From contig SYKJ01000118.1 in the NCBI GenBank assembly GCA_005798205.1, positions 1-5,989 of the forward strand: DNA of 5,989 nucleotides. The letters run 5' to 3'. Source of the DNA: Bacteroidota bacterium (GTDB taxonomy: Bacteria > Bacteroidota > Bacteroidia > Flavobacteriales > Crocinitomicaceae). Below are positions 1-5,685 of this stretch, in pieces. A program made the translations under genes and the position numbers. A model generated the notes under the pieces. That model searched no databases. It was not told where the DNA came from and saw nothing but the letters and a program-made list of their open reading frames with translations. Positions within the stretch are counted from its first letter, which is position 1. Each line of letters begins with the position of its first letter.

Positions 1-176
1 CCAAGATCTCTTATACAACGAAGCATTGCATGAACATCCTTTGAATCATCAATATGTGTTAAGTGAGACTCACCAACTGAAATAGCGCTAAGCAGCAAAG
101 CCCTTTGCGCATAACTTTTAGAAGCATTTACTTTGAAAGAATGATTGTATTTAAATGGTTTTACAATTTTATCCAT
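1..176 (-). CDS. aroA: 3-phosphoshikimate 1-carboxyvinyltransferase (EPSP synthase), N-terminal part, cut by window edge
   Basis: This is the first 58 complete codons of EPSP synthase, the cytoplasmic shikimate-pathway enzyme that joins phosphoenolpyruvate to shikimate-3-phosphate on the way to chorismate. The translation begins MDKIVKPFKYNHSFKVNASK. It carries the family's N-terminal substrate-binding signature as ASKSYAQRALLLSA, where K20, S21 and R25 correspond to the conserved Lys, Ser and Arg. A family-like segment DDSKDVHAMLRCIRDLG follows (about 43-59). The usual GSKS is ASKS here. The start is fixed because an in-frame TAA lies two codons upstream of this ATG. An AAGGA directly abuts the ATG with no spacer, so it is unlikely to act as a Shine-Dalgarno site. 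The gene starts 35 bp after the rny stop on the same strand and is probably cotranscribed with it. The rest of the gene, including the second half of the active site, lies beyond position 1. Confidence 0.87.
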   Translation of the reverse strand, partial: MDKIVKPFKYNHSFKVNASKSYAQRALLLSAISVGESHLTHIDDSKDVHAMLRCIRDL

Positions 177-211
177 TCCTTAAAATTCAAAAAATAAAAA
201 ATGCCAGCTTA

Positions 212-1741
212 TTATTTAGCAATACTTACCGATCTTTTTTCGCGAATAACGGTTACTTTGACTTGGCCCGGATACGTCATTTCTGTTTGAATGCGTTGCG
301 ATATTGTAAATGAAAGTTCTTCTGAGCGTTGGTCTGTTACCTTCTCTGCTTCAACAAGTACTCTTAATTCACGTCCAGCCTGTATAGCATAAGCGCTTGT
401 TACACCATCGTAAGACAATGCAAGACTTTCCAGATCTTTGATTCGCTTAATATATGCTTCAACGACTTCTCTCCTTGCTCCTGGCCGTGCACCAGAGATG
501 GCATCACAAACCTGAACAATTGGAGAAATGAGGGTTGTCATCTCGATTTCATCGTGGTGTGCACCAATTGCATTGAGCACCTCACCTTTCTCGCCAAATT
601 TTTCAGCAACTTTCATTCCAAGAATAGCGTGAGGTAATTCTGGTTCTTCATCAGGAACTTTTCCGATATCATGGAGCAAGCCAGCTCTTTTTGCTAACTT
701 AACGTTCAATCCAAGTTCTGCAGCCATAATCGCACATAAATTGGCTACTTCGCGGGAGTGTTGCAATAAATTCTGACCATAGGAAGAACGGTACTTCATT
801 CTACCAATCATGCGCATCAACTCAGGATGTAAACCATGAATCTCTAGATCGATGCATGTCCTTCTTCCAGTTTCAGCAATTTCTTCATCCAATTGTTTGC
901 GCGTTTTAGCAACAATTTCCTCAATTCTTGCAGGGTGAATTCGTCCGTCTGAAACCAATTGATGTAGAGCCAAACGGGCAATTTCCCTTCTCACCGGATC
1001 AAAACACGAAAGAATAATTGCTTCAGGTGTGTCGTCAACGATTATTTCTACACCGGTTGCGGCCTCTATTGCACGAATATTTCTTCCCTCACGACCAATG
1101 ATTCGTCCTTTCACCTCATCTGATTCTATGTTAAATACAGTTACAGAATTCTCTATTGATTGTTCAGTAGCCACTCTTTGTATAGATTGAATAACAATTT
1201 TACGTGCTTCTCTATTCGCATTTAATTTTGCTTCCTCGGTAATTTCTTTTATTGTTGCCATAGCGCCAGTTCGAGCCTCGTCTTTTAATGCATCCATTAG
1301 CATAACTTTAGCATCTTCAGCAGACATATTACTGATCTTTGAAAGTTCTTGAATTCGTTTTTGCTGTGTTTTATCTGCATCCTGCATGCGAAGTTCTAAT
1401 AACTCAAATTTAGAATCGTAAGTGGATTTTAATTTTTCGATTTCTTGTTGTTTCAGTTCAAATTCCTCTAATTTTTGATCTAAGTTTTTTTCTTTTGAAC
1501 GCGTACGATCTTCGTTTGACTGCAATTTTCGCTCACGGTCTTTCATGATTGTTTCATGTTCATCTCTCTGCTTTAGAAAAGTTTCTTTTGATTGAAGAGC
1601 GCGTTCTTTGCGAATATTTTCAGCTTCTGCTTCTGCCTCTTTTATGATTCTAGTTGACTGGGTTTTAAGTGCTGTTCTTTGTATAAAAAACGTAGCTGCA
1701 CCTCCACCAACCAAACCTAGCAATATAAATACGATTTCCAT
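212..1741 (-). CDS. rny: Ribonuclease Y (membrane-anchored endoribonuclease)
   Basis: RNase Y is a membrane-tethered endoribonuclease that starts mRNA decay in many bacteria. The protein has 509 residues, close to the usual length of about 520. Visible parts in order are: an N-terminal transmembrane anchor (about 3-20, [19 protein letters not shown]); a long charged coiled coil (about 27-135) rich in E, K, Q and R; a KH RNA-binding domain (about 200-265) with the GxxG loop as GREG at 216-219; and an HD phosphohydrolase domain (about 325-420) with the H357-D358 metal-binding pair in LLHDIGK, further histidines H371, H395 and H396, and D413. The C-terminus [12 protein letters not shown] (490-501) is the conserved family end. 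All expected catalytic residues are present, so it should be active. The gene follows zapA by 56 bp and precedes aroA by 35 bp on the same strand. A perfect 7-bp inverted repeat lies directly upstream of the ATG. Its base composition looks less AT-rich than the neighbouring peptidase gene, as expected of a conserved gene. Confidence 0.98.
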   Translation of the reverse strand: MEIVFILLGLVGGGAATFFIQRTALKTQSTRIIKEAEAEAENIRKERALQSKETFLKQRDEHETIMKDRERKLQSNEDRTRSKEKNLDQKLEEFELKQQEIEKLKSTYDSKFELLELRMQDADKTQQKRIQELSKISNMSAEDAKVMLMDALKDEARTGAMATIKEITEEAKLNANREARKIVIQSIQRVATEQSIENSVTVFNIESDEVKGRIIGREGRNIRAIEAATGVEIIVDDTPEAIILSCFDPVRREIARLALHQLVSDGRIHPARIEEIVAKTRKQLDEEIAETGRRTCIDLEIHGLHPELMRMIGRMKYRSSYGQNLLQHSREVANLCAIMAAELGLNVKLAKRAGLLHDIGKVPDEEPELPHAILGMKVAEKFGEKGEVLNAIGAHHDEIEMTTLISPIVQVCDAISGARPGARREVVEAYIKRIKDLESLALSYDGVTSAYAIQAGRELRVLVEAEKVTDQRSEELSFTISQRIQTEMTYPGQVKVTVIREKRSVSIAK

Positions 1742-1771
1742 ACTACTTGTTTTAAAAATGAATAAAGTAGT
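1742..1771 (-). promoter_or_regulatory. Inverted repeat (hairpin) abutting the rny start codon
   Basis: ACTACTT (1742-1748) and AAGTAGT (1765-1771) form a perfect 7-bp inverted repeat with a 16-nt loop. On the minus strand, the 3' arm ends at the base next to the rny ATG (1739-1741). In the mRNA the stem could hide the start region. There is no U-run after it in the minus direction, so it does not look like an intrinsic terminator. That it regulates rny is inference only. Confidence 0.35.
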
Positions 1772-1797
1772 TATTGAATCTCGAAAAAAAAGTAAAT

Positions 1798-2094
1798 CTA
1801 ATTGAGTTCCTCGATGTCGCTAGCTAATTTTTCCAGCGCTTGTTCAATCTCGGTATAATCTGCAGGAAGAGTGACCGTTTCGGGTTTGGCAACACTTGTA
1901 TTTTTTGCAAGTAATTGCAATGCTGACATGGCCAATAAATCATGAGGATCTTTTACAGCATAACTAGTGCGCAACAACTCAAAAGCCTTATTTATATCAT
2001 CCGCAGCTTTCAATACCTTTGCTTGTTCCGCTTCCGAAACATTTACAGGATATGTTCTACCCGCTATGACAACCTTCAATGAAACTACACCCAT
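1798..2094 (-). CDS. zapA: Cell division protein ZapA
   Basis: ZapA is a small cytoplasmic protein that binds FtsZ, crosslinks its protofilaments and stabilises the Z-ring. The 98-residue product has the family's usual size. The N-terminal globular part shows the characteristic strand and turn [12 protein letters not shown] (8-19), followed by a helix with a Bacteroidota-style [18 protein letters not shown] segment (45-62). The C-terminal stretch (about 79-97, [19 protein letters not shown]) is a predicted short coiled coil, as expected for the ZapA dimer and tetramer interface. The ATG lies 3 bp after the stop codon of the upstream coiled-coil gene, which suggests translational coupling. The preceding sequence is A-rich without a Shine-Dalgarno motif, as is usual in Bacteroidota. 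Sequence conservation in ZapA is low, so the call rests on the motif, the length and the position next to rny. Confidence 0.9.
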   Translation of the reverse strand: MGVVSLKVVIAGRTYPVNVSEAEQAKVLKAADDINKAFELLRTSYAVKDPHDLLAMSALQLLAKNTSVAKPETVTLPADYTEIEQALEKLASDIEELN

Positions 2095-2097
2095 TTT

Positions 2098-2409
2098 TTA
2101 TTTCTTTAGCTGTTCTATACAGAATTCAATATCTTTTACTAATTCGTCAATTTCCTGGTCATTTTTTCCAATTTTAAGATCAGGATGTTCAATAACTTTA
2201 TTTTCAGCCAAATGCAATGCTGTTTGAAGTGATTCTAAATTAGTTGTAAGTAAAACACATTCTTTGTTTTTCTCCTCAAGCAACTTATTAATACGTTCAA
2301 TTTCTGAATTCAAAAACTTGTTTTTGTCACGTTCATCGAGCAAAATTTGTTGTAAAGCTTTGCTCTTATTTAGAATTTGATCAATACTTTTTTGAATCGA
2401 CTCAGTCAT
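2098..2409 (-). CDS. Small coiled-coil protein encoded upstream of zapA, function unknown
   Basis: I do not recognise a characterised family. The 103-residue product is soluble and highly charged, with no signal peptide or membrane segment. Residues about 5-72 read as a continuous coiled coil with heptad-like leucine and isoleucine spacing (for example IDQILNKSKALQQILLDER, then LNSEIERINKLLEEKNKE). After a short break containing proline (HPDLKIGKN, 75-83), the C-terminal segment about 84-103 (DQEIDELVKDIEFCIEQLKK) forms a second amphipathic helix. It is the first gene of the zapA-rny cluster, sits 3 bp from zapA, and has a strong candidate promoter directly upstream. From my general knowledge, small coiled-coil proteins are often encoded at this position in Bacteroidota. 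A ZapB-like role, acting with ZapA at the Z-ring, is inference from size, coiled-coil character and position. There is no alignment to ZapB behind it. Confidence 0.85.
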   Translation of the reverse strand: MTESIQKSIDQILNKSKALQQILLDERDKNKFLNSEIERINKLLEEKNKECVLLTTNLESLQTALHLAENKVIEHPDLKIGKNDQEIDELVKDIEFCIEQLKK

Positions 2410-2425
2410 TTAATTCAACTTTCTG

Positions 2426-2454
2426 CAAAGTTAACAATGTAATAAATAAAACAA
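2426..2454 (-). promoter_or_regulatory. Bacteroidota-type promoter for the coiled-coil-zapA-rny cluster
   Basis: Read on the minus strand, TAACTTTG (2433-2426) matches the Bacteroidota -7 element TAnnTTTG exactly. A TTG (2454-2452) lies 18 bp upstream at the position of the -33 element. The predicted transcript would start at about 2417-2422, giving a leader of only about 8-13 nt before the ATG at 2409-2407. This is the best-formed promoter in the window. Confidence 0.7.
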
Positions 2455-2460
2455 TGTTTT
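2433..2460. repeat. Direct repeat AACAATGT (two copies, 17-bp period), the second within a 13-bp palindrome
   Basis: AACAATGT occurs at 2433-2440 and again at 2450-2457. Each copy has the pseudo-palindromic core ACAaTGT. The second extends to a perfect palindrome with one central base, AAAACA-a-TGTTTT (2448-2460). The copies overlap or touch the -7 and -33 elements of the minus-strand promoter, so they could be operator half-sites. Part of the similarity may simply come from AT-rich composition and the -33 TTG itself. Confidence 0.4.
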
Positions 2461-2484
2461 TATGTTATTAATTTTTAAAAGGTT

Positions 2485-2492
2485 TAATTTTG
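2485..2492 (+). promoter_or_regulatory. Candidate -7 element for the M23 peptidase gene
   Basis: TAATTTTG matches the Bacteroidota -7 consensus TAnnTTTG exactly and ends only 3 bp before the ATG at 2496. No TTG is found at the usual -33 distance; the region 2459-2466 is only T-rich. If the element is used, transcription would start at or next to the start codon, giving a leaderless mRNA. A chance match in AT-rich DNA is possible. Confidence 0.45.
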
Positions 2493-2495
2493 ACC

Positions 2496-4166
2496 ATGGT
2501 AAAAATTTGTATTTTTCTTCTATTCATTTACTCTAGTGCATTTTCACAAAATGTTGCATACGATTCCTCTTACCATTCACCACTTGGTATTCCATTAAAA
2601 TTATCAGGGAATTTTGGTGACCTTCGACCAAATCACTTTCATATGGGAGTCGATTTTGGCACGAATGGTGTGGAAAAAATTCCTATTTATTCAATCTCTG
2701 ACGGTTTTGTCTCAAGAATAAGAATATCACCTCGAGGCTATGGGCTAGTTCTATACATCGATCATCCAAATGGGATAACTAGTGTATATGCGCATTGCTC
2801 TGAGTTTGCAACAGAAATTTTGAATGTATTCTTACCAATGCAAGCAAAATTAAAACAGAATGATATAGATTTAACTCTAAAATCAACAGATATTCCTGTT
2901 AAAAAAGGGCAAAAAATTGCTTTGTCTGGTAATTCGGGCTCATCAACTGGACCGCATTTACATTTTGAATTACGGGACACAAAAACAGAGGATGCATTAA
3001 ATCCATTTTTAAATGGATTTTCCTTGACTGAAAATTTTAAACCATTAATTAATTTAGTGAAAATATATGCTATTGACGAAAATGGATACCCAATATCAGG
3101 AAAATTCTTAAAAATCCAAGTATTAAATGGGCCAAAAGGTTATTATATTCCAAACAATACAATTATTCTTCCAAAAAACTTTGTTGCCAAAAAAGATTTA
3201 ATTTCGATCTCAAGTAACTCAATTGACCAAATTAACTCAAGTGGAAAAAAAATTTCTGCACTGGAAGGTCTATGTCTGGTGAATAATGATACAATTTTTC
3301 ATACTGTTATGGATAGAATTTCATTTGATCATTCTCGATATATAAATAGCCATAAAGATTTCAAAGAAGAACGAATATCAAAAATTAAATTTCAAAAGCT
3401 ATTTAAAACAAAATTTAATCCTTTGTTTATTTATAAAAAAAATAAAACTGGATTGATTTCTATAAAAGGCAATGATACAATACCTGTAGAGATTCAAATA
3501 AACGATTTGAATGGCAATAAATCAAAGTTAAAATTTTCAATAATAAATCCCAATGATATTTTGGAAAGTAGTAGGGATCAATACGATACAAAAAACTACT
3601 TTTTACCAGATTCAGCTTACACTTTAATGTCTGAAAAAGGGCGAATTGAAATTAGTGAATACACTTTTTATGAACCATTAATTAAAACTTTTAAATGGGA
3701 TCCAATCTCCATCGGAAGCAGTGATGTGCCAATACAAAAACCGATTAAAATTTATTTGAATGCAAACAAAAAATATCCGATTGAAAAGCAATTTATAAAA
3801 GTTAATTCTGAAGCTTTAAAAACTATAAAAAAAGAAGGCGTTTTAATCGCTGAATCAATCAATTTAGGAAGCGTAGTTATTCAAATTGATACGATAAAAC
3901 CAACTATATCAAGTAATAATTTTAATGATCCTAGTTCTATAAAAAGTAATAAAATCTTAAACTGGAAAGTTTCAGATAGTCAAACATCTATTGCAAATTA
4001 CAATCTATTTATTGATGATCAATGGACTCCAATACAATATGATTTAAAAAATAAGTTGCTGGTTTTTAAAAAGGACAAACAACTTTCAGGTGAACACTCT
4101 TTTAAAATAATAATTAGTGACGACTGTGGAAATGAAAAAATTTGGGAAAAAAAAATGGCTTTTTAA
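2496..4166 (+). CDS. Secreted M23 family metallopeptidase (LytM-type) with C-terminal Ig-like domain
   Basis: This is a predicted exported zinc endopeptidase that cleaves peptidoglycan peptide cross-bridges or stems, 556 residues from this ATG. An in-frame TTG at 2490 is also possible, but the ATG gives a clean signal peptide: MVKICIFLLFIYSSAFS, with predicted cleavage before Q18. The LytM domain (about 28-171) has zinc ligands H49 and D53 (HFHMGVD) and H156 (GPHLHFE, 152-158), and catalytic-type histidines H100 (VYAH) and H154. All five are present, so it should be active. About 33 residues separate the YAH motif from the GQKIALSGNSG turn, longer than in compact LytM enzymes. Residues about 190-460 match nothing I can name. 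The end, about 465-556 (DTIKPTI start, WKVSD, SGEHSFKIIISDDCGN), resembles an Ig-like beta-sandwich. No type IX sorting domain is apparent. The gene is divergent from the zapA cluster and overlaps the tsaB stop codon tail-to-tail. Its exact substrate is unknown. Confidence 0.93.
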   Translation: MVKICIFLLFIYSSAFSQNVAYDSSYHSPLGIPLKLSGNFGDLRPNHFHMGVDFGTNGVEKIPIYSISDGFVSRIRISPRGYGLVLYIDHPNGITSVYAHCSEFATEILNVFLPMQAKLKQNDIDLTLKSTDIPVKKGQKIALSGNSGSSTGPHLHFELRDTKTEDALNPFLNGFSLTENFKPLINLVKIYAIDENGYPISGKFLKIQVLNGPKGYYIPNNTIILPKNFVAKKDLISISSNSIDQINSSGKKISALEGLCLVNNDTIFHTVMDRISFDHSRYINSHKDFKEERISKIKFQKLFKTKFNPLFIYKKNKTGLISIKGNDTIPVEIQINDLNGNKSKLKFSIINPNDILESSRDQYDTKNYFLPDSAYTLMSEKGRIEISEYTFYEPLIKTFKWDPISIGSSDVPIQKPIKIYLNANKKYPIEKQFIKVNSEALKTIKKEGVLIAESINLGSVVIQIDTIKPTISSNNFNDPSSIKSNKILNWKVSDSQTSIANYNLFIDDQWTPIQYDLKNKLLVFKKDKQLSGEHSFKIIISDDCGNEKIWEKKMAF

Positions 4167-4828
4167 TGCGCAACTAGTTGAAATTCTTTAATGTATTTTG
4201 GTGTAAAATTCGATATATCAACAAAATCTTTAGCTAAATATTTTGAATGTGCTAAGGAAACTTGTCCTTTTGCAGAGCAGTAAATACCATCTTTGATGAG
4301 AATAGTTCTATTCTTCCATAAATCTTTAAGTTTCTCCACCCCATCGCCAAAACAAACTAAAGGTTCAAATTCGGCATAAGAATTTTCTTCAACAATATCT
4401 GCACTCATGCATTTTAAAACTTTCCCATCTTGATTTTGTATTAAACTGTATACCTCCATTCGTCTTGCATCAATCATAGCAATTAAATTTTTAGATTGAA
4501 AGAGATTCAAGCCAATTTGAATTAGAGAATCTAAAGTTGGAACATCAATGAGTGGAATTTGTAAACCAAAGCAAATGCCTTTTGCAGTTGAAAGTCCGAT
4601 TCTCAATCCAGTAAATGATCCTGGACCCGAAGAAATTGAGACAGCGGATAGATCTTTAAAATTTATATTTGCTAATTCTAAAACTTCTATAATAAACAAG
4701 GTTAAACTTTCTGCATGAATGAATTTGTCACATAAAGATTCCTTACAAGCTACTTCACTTCCATTAACTGAAACGGCTACTGAACAAACTTTAGTTGCTG
4801 TCTCAATGTGTAAAATAATATGCCTCAT
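4163..4828 (-). CDS. tsaB: tRNA threonylcarbamoyladenosine biosynthesis protein TsaB
   Basis: TsaB is the non-catalytic ASKHA-fold partner of TsaD. With TsaE it helps transfer the threonylcarbamoyl group made by TsaC/TsaC2 to A37 of ANN-decoding tRNAs in the cytoplasm. The 221-residue product is close to the usual length of about 220-230. Diagnostic parts are the N-terminal LHIETATKVCSVAVS (6-20), which matches the family's 'ILxIDTS...' strand; H38-A39-E40; the hallmark SGPGSFTGLRIGLSTAKG (67-84), which forms the TsaD contact region; IDARRMEVY (119-127); and the C-terminal PKYIKEF (210-216), equivalent to the usual P-Y-R/K end. Its ATG overlaps the stop of the upstream response regulator gene (ATGA), implying translational coupling. 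Its stop codon overlaps that of the convergent M23 gene by 4 bp (TTAA), leaving no room for a terminator between them. Confidence 0.96.
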   Translation of the reverse strand: MRHIILHIETATKVCSVAVSVNGSEVACKESLCDKFIHAESLTLFIIEVLELANINFKDLSAVSISSGPGSFTGLRIGLSTAKGICFGLQIPLIDVPTLDSLIQIGLNLFQSKNLIAMIDARRMEVYSLIQNQDGKVLKCMSADIVEENSYAEFEPLVCFGDGVEKLKDLWKNRTILIKDGIYCSAKGQVSLAHSKYLAKDFVDISNFTPKYIKEFQLVAH

Positions 4829-5514
4829 TTTAAAATCTCAAATTTAAAGCCAACTCCGTGAATGTTAGAAATCACTATTTTTGGATCTTCCCTTAAATAT
4901 TTCCTTAATTTGGTAATGAATACATCTAAACTTCTTCCAACAAAATAATCATTTTGACCCCATATTGAGTTTAAAATCACTTCCCTCTGAATTACTTGAT
5001 TTTTGTATTTGTAAAGTATTTTTAAAATTTGGGCTTCTTTCTTTGTGAGTGACTTTATTACATTTCCGGTTTGCAAAGAATGACTTTCAGAATCAAAAAT
5101 AAAAATACCAATCTCTATTATGGGGGTTTCATTAGGAGCTATTTGGATATTCACACGTTTTAATAATGCTCTGATTCTTAGTTGTAGTTCTTCTATTGAA
5201 AAAGGCTTGCTCAAATAATCATCGCCACCAACATTAAAACCTTCGATTTTATCTTCAGTCTTTCCCTTTGCCGATAAAAATAAAATGGGAATTTCCGTAT
5301 TTATTTTTCTGATATCCTGAGTTAAAGTAAAACCATCTTTTTTGGGTAGCATTACATCAAAAATACAAAGATGAAATTTTTCCTGACTGAAACGACGCAT
5401 TGCTTCAAAACCATCAGAGCAAAGCGTGACTGAATAGCCGTCAGATTTTAATTGATCTGAAATAATTAATCCGAGATTTAAATCATCTTCAACTAATAAA
5501 ATTTTAACTTTCAT
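4825..5514 (-). CDS. OmpR/PhoB-family response regulator, RprY-like
   Basis: This is a two-component DNA-binding response regulator of 229 residues, the normal length. The receiver domain (about 1-120) has the acidic pocket E9-D10-D11, phospho-acceptor D53 (CIFDVMLPKKDGF), switch residue S81 (FLSAKG), and K103 in the LSKPF motif. All are intact, so it should be phosphorylatable. The winged-helix domain (about 131-228) shows SLTKKEAQILKIL (155-167), the recognition-helix region SLDVFITKLRKYL (195-207), and the wing IHGVGFKF (218-225). The receiver most resembles Bacteroidota regulators of the RprY type (MLPKKDGFTLTQDIR), though I cannot confirm orthology. No histidine kinase gene lies next to it: tsaB overlaps it downstream, and the upstream neighbour is a divergent nfu gene, so it is an orphan within this window. 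A weak -7-like TATCTTTA (5544-5537) precedes it, and there is no Shine-Dalgarno sequence. Target genes cannot be read from the sequence. Confidence 0.95.
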   Translation of the reverse strand: MKVKILLVEDDLNLGLIISDQLKSDGYSVTLCSDGFEAMRRFSQEKFHLCIFDVMLPKKDGFTLTQDIRKINTEIPILFLSAKGKTEDKIEGFNVGGDDYLSKPFSIEELQLRIRALLKRVNIQIAPNETPIIEIGIFIFDSESHSLQTGNVIKSLTKKEAQILKILYKYKNQVIQREVILNSIWGQNDYFVGRSLDVFITKLRKYLREDPKIVISNIHGVGFKFEILK

Positions 5515-5536
5515 AAAATACAGCTATTATTGGATA

Positions 5537-5544
5537 TAAAGATA
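5537..5544 (-). promoter_or_regulatory. Weak candidate -7 element for the response regulator-tsaB pair
   Basis: On the minus strand, TATCTTTA matches seven of the eight positions of TAnnTTTG, about 22 bp upstream of the response regulator ATG. No TTG lies at the expected -33 distance. It is the best match in this intergenic strand, but weak. Confidence 0.25.
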
Positions 5545-5661
5545 ATACTTGTTTATAATATTTCTAAATCATTTGACAACACAGTTTAAATTTCAAGAAG
5601 TAAACAAAATGATAAATTCACAGACGCTAAAAATTAAACTATATTGCTTGATCTTTCTTTG

Positions 5662-5669
5662 TAATTTTG
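5662..5669 (+). promoter_or_regulatory. Candidate -7 element for the nfu gene
   Basis: TAATTTTG matches the Bacteroidota -7 consensus TAnnTTTG exactly, 16 bp before the ATG at 5686. The nearest upstream TTG (5644-5646) is 15 bp away, shorter than the usual spacing of about 19 bp, so the -33 contact may be weak. The predicted leader would be about 8-12 nt. Confidence 0.5.
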
Positions 5670-5685
5670 ATAAACTATTAATTAT

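Noticed and set aside
177..211. Terminator between rny and aroA
   Set aside because: The gap has T-runs on the minus strand but no GC-rich inverted repeat before them, so read-through into aroA is more likely.
1742..1797. A 6S RNA or other small RNA between zapA and rny
   Set aside because: 6S RNA is linked to zapA in Proteobacteria, so I looked for one here, but 56 bp is far too short for its roughly 180-nt structure.
1608..1805. Plus-strand open frame of 65 codons opposite the 5' end of rny
   Set aside because: It is antisense to the well-conserved coiled-coil start of RNase Y and has no family resemblance; it is a shadow of rny.
1967..2227. Plus-strand open frame of 86 codons across the zapA and coiled-coil genes
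   Set aside because: It is antisense to two genes with clear coding character and is phenylalanine- and serine-rich, as expected from reverse reading of Lys/Glu codons. No promoter supports it.
2490..2495. TTG at 2490 as the start codon of the M23 peptidase
   Set aside because: The ATG two codons later gives a standard signal peptide, and the TTG overlaps the likely -7 promoter element.
2762..2980. Minus-strand open frame of 72 codons inside the M23 domain
   Set aside because: It is opposite the conserved catalytic motifs of the peptidase and has no recognisable features.
5552..5579. Sigma70-like TTGTCA-N16-TATAAA on the minus strand upstream of the response regulator
   Set aside because: Bacteroidota primary sigma factor recognises TTTG/TAnnTTTG rather than the E. 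coli consensus, and such matches are common in AT-rich DNA.
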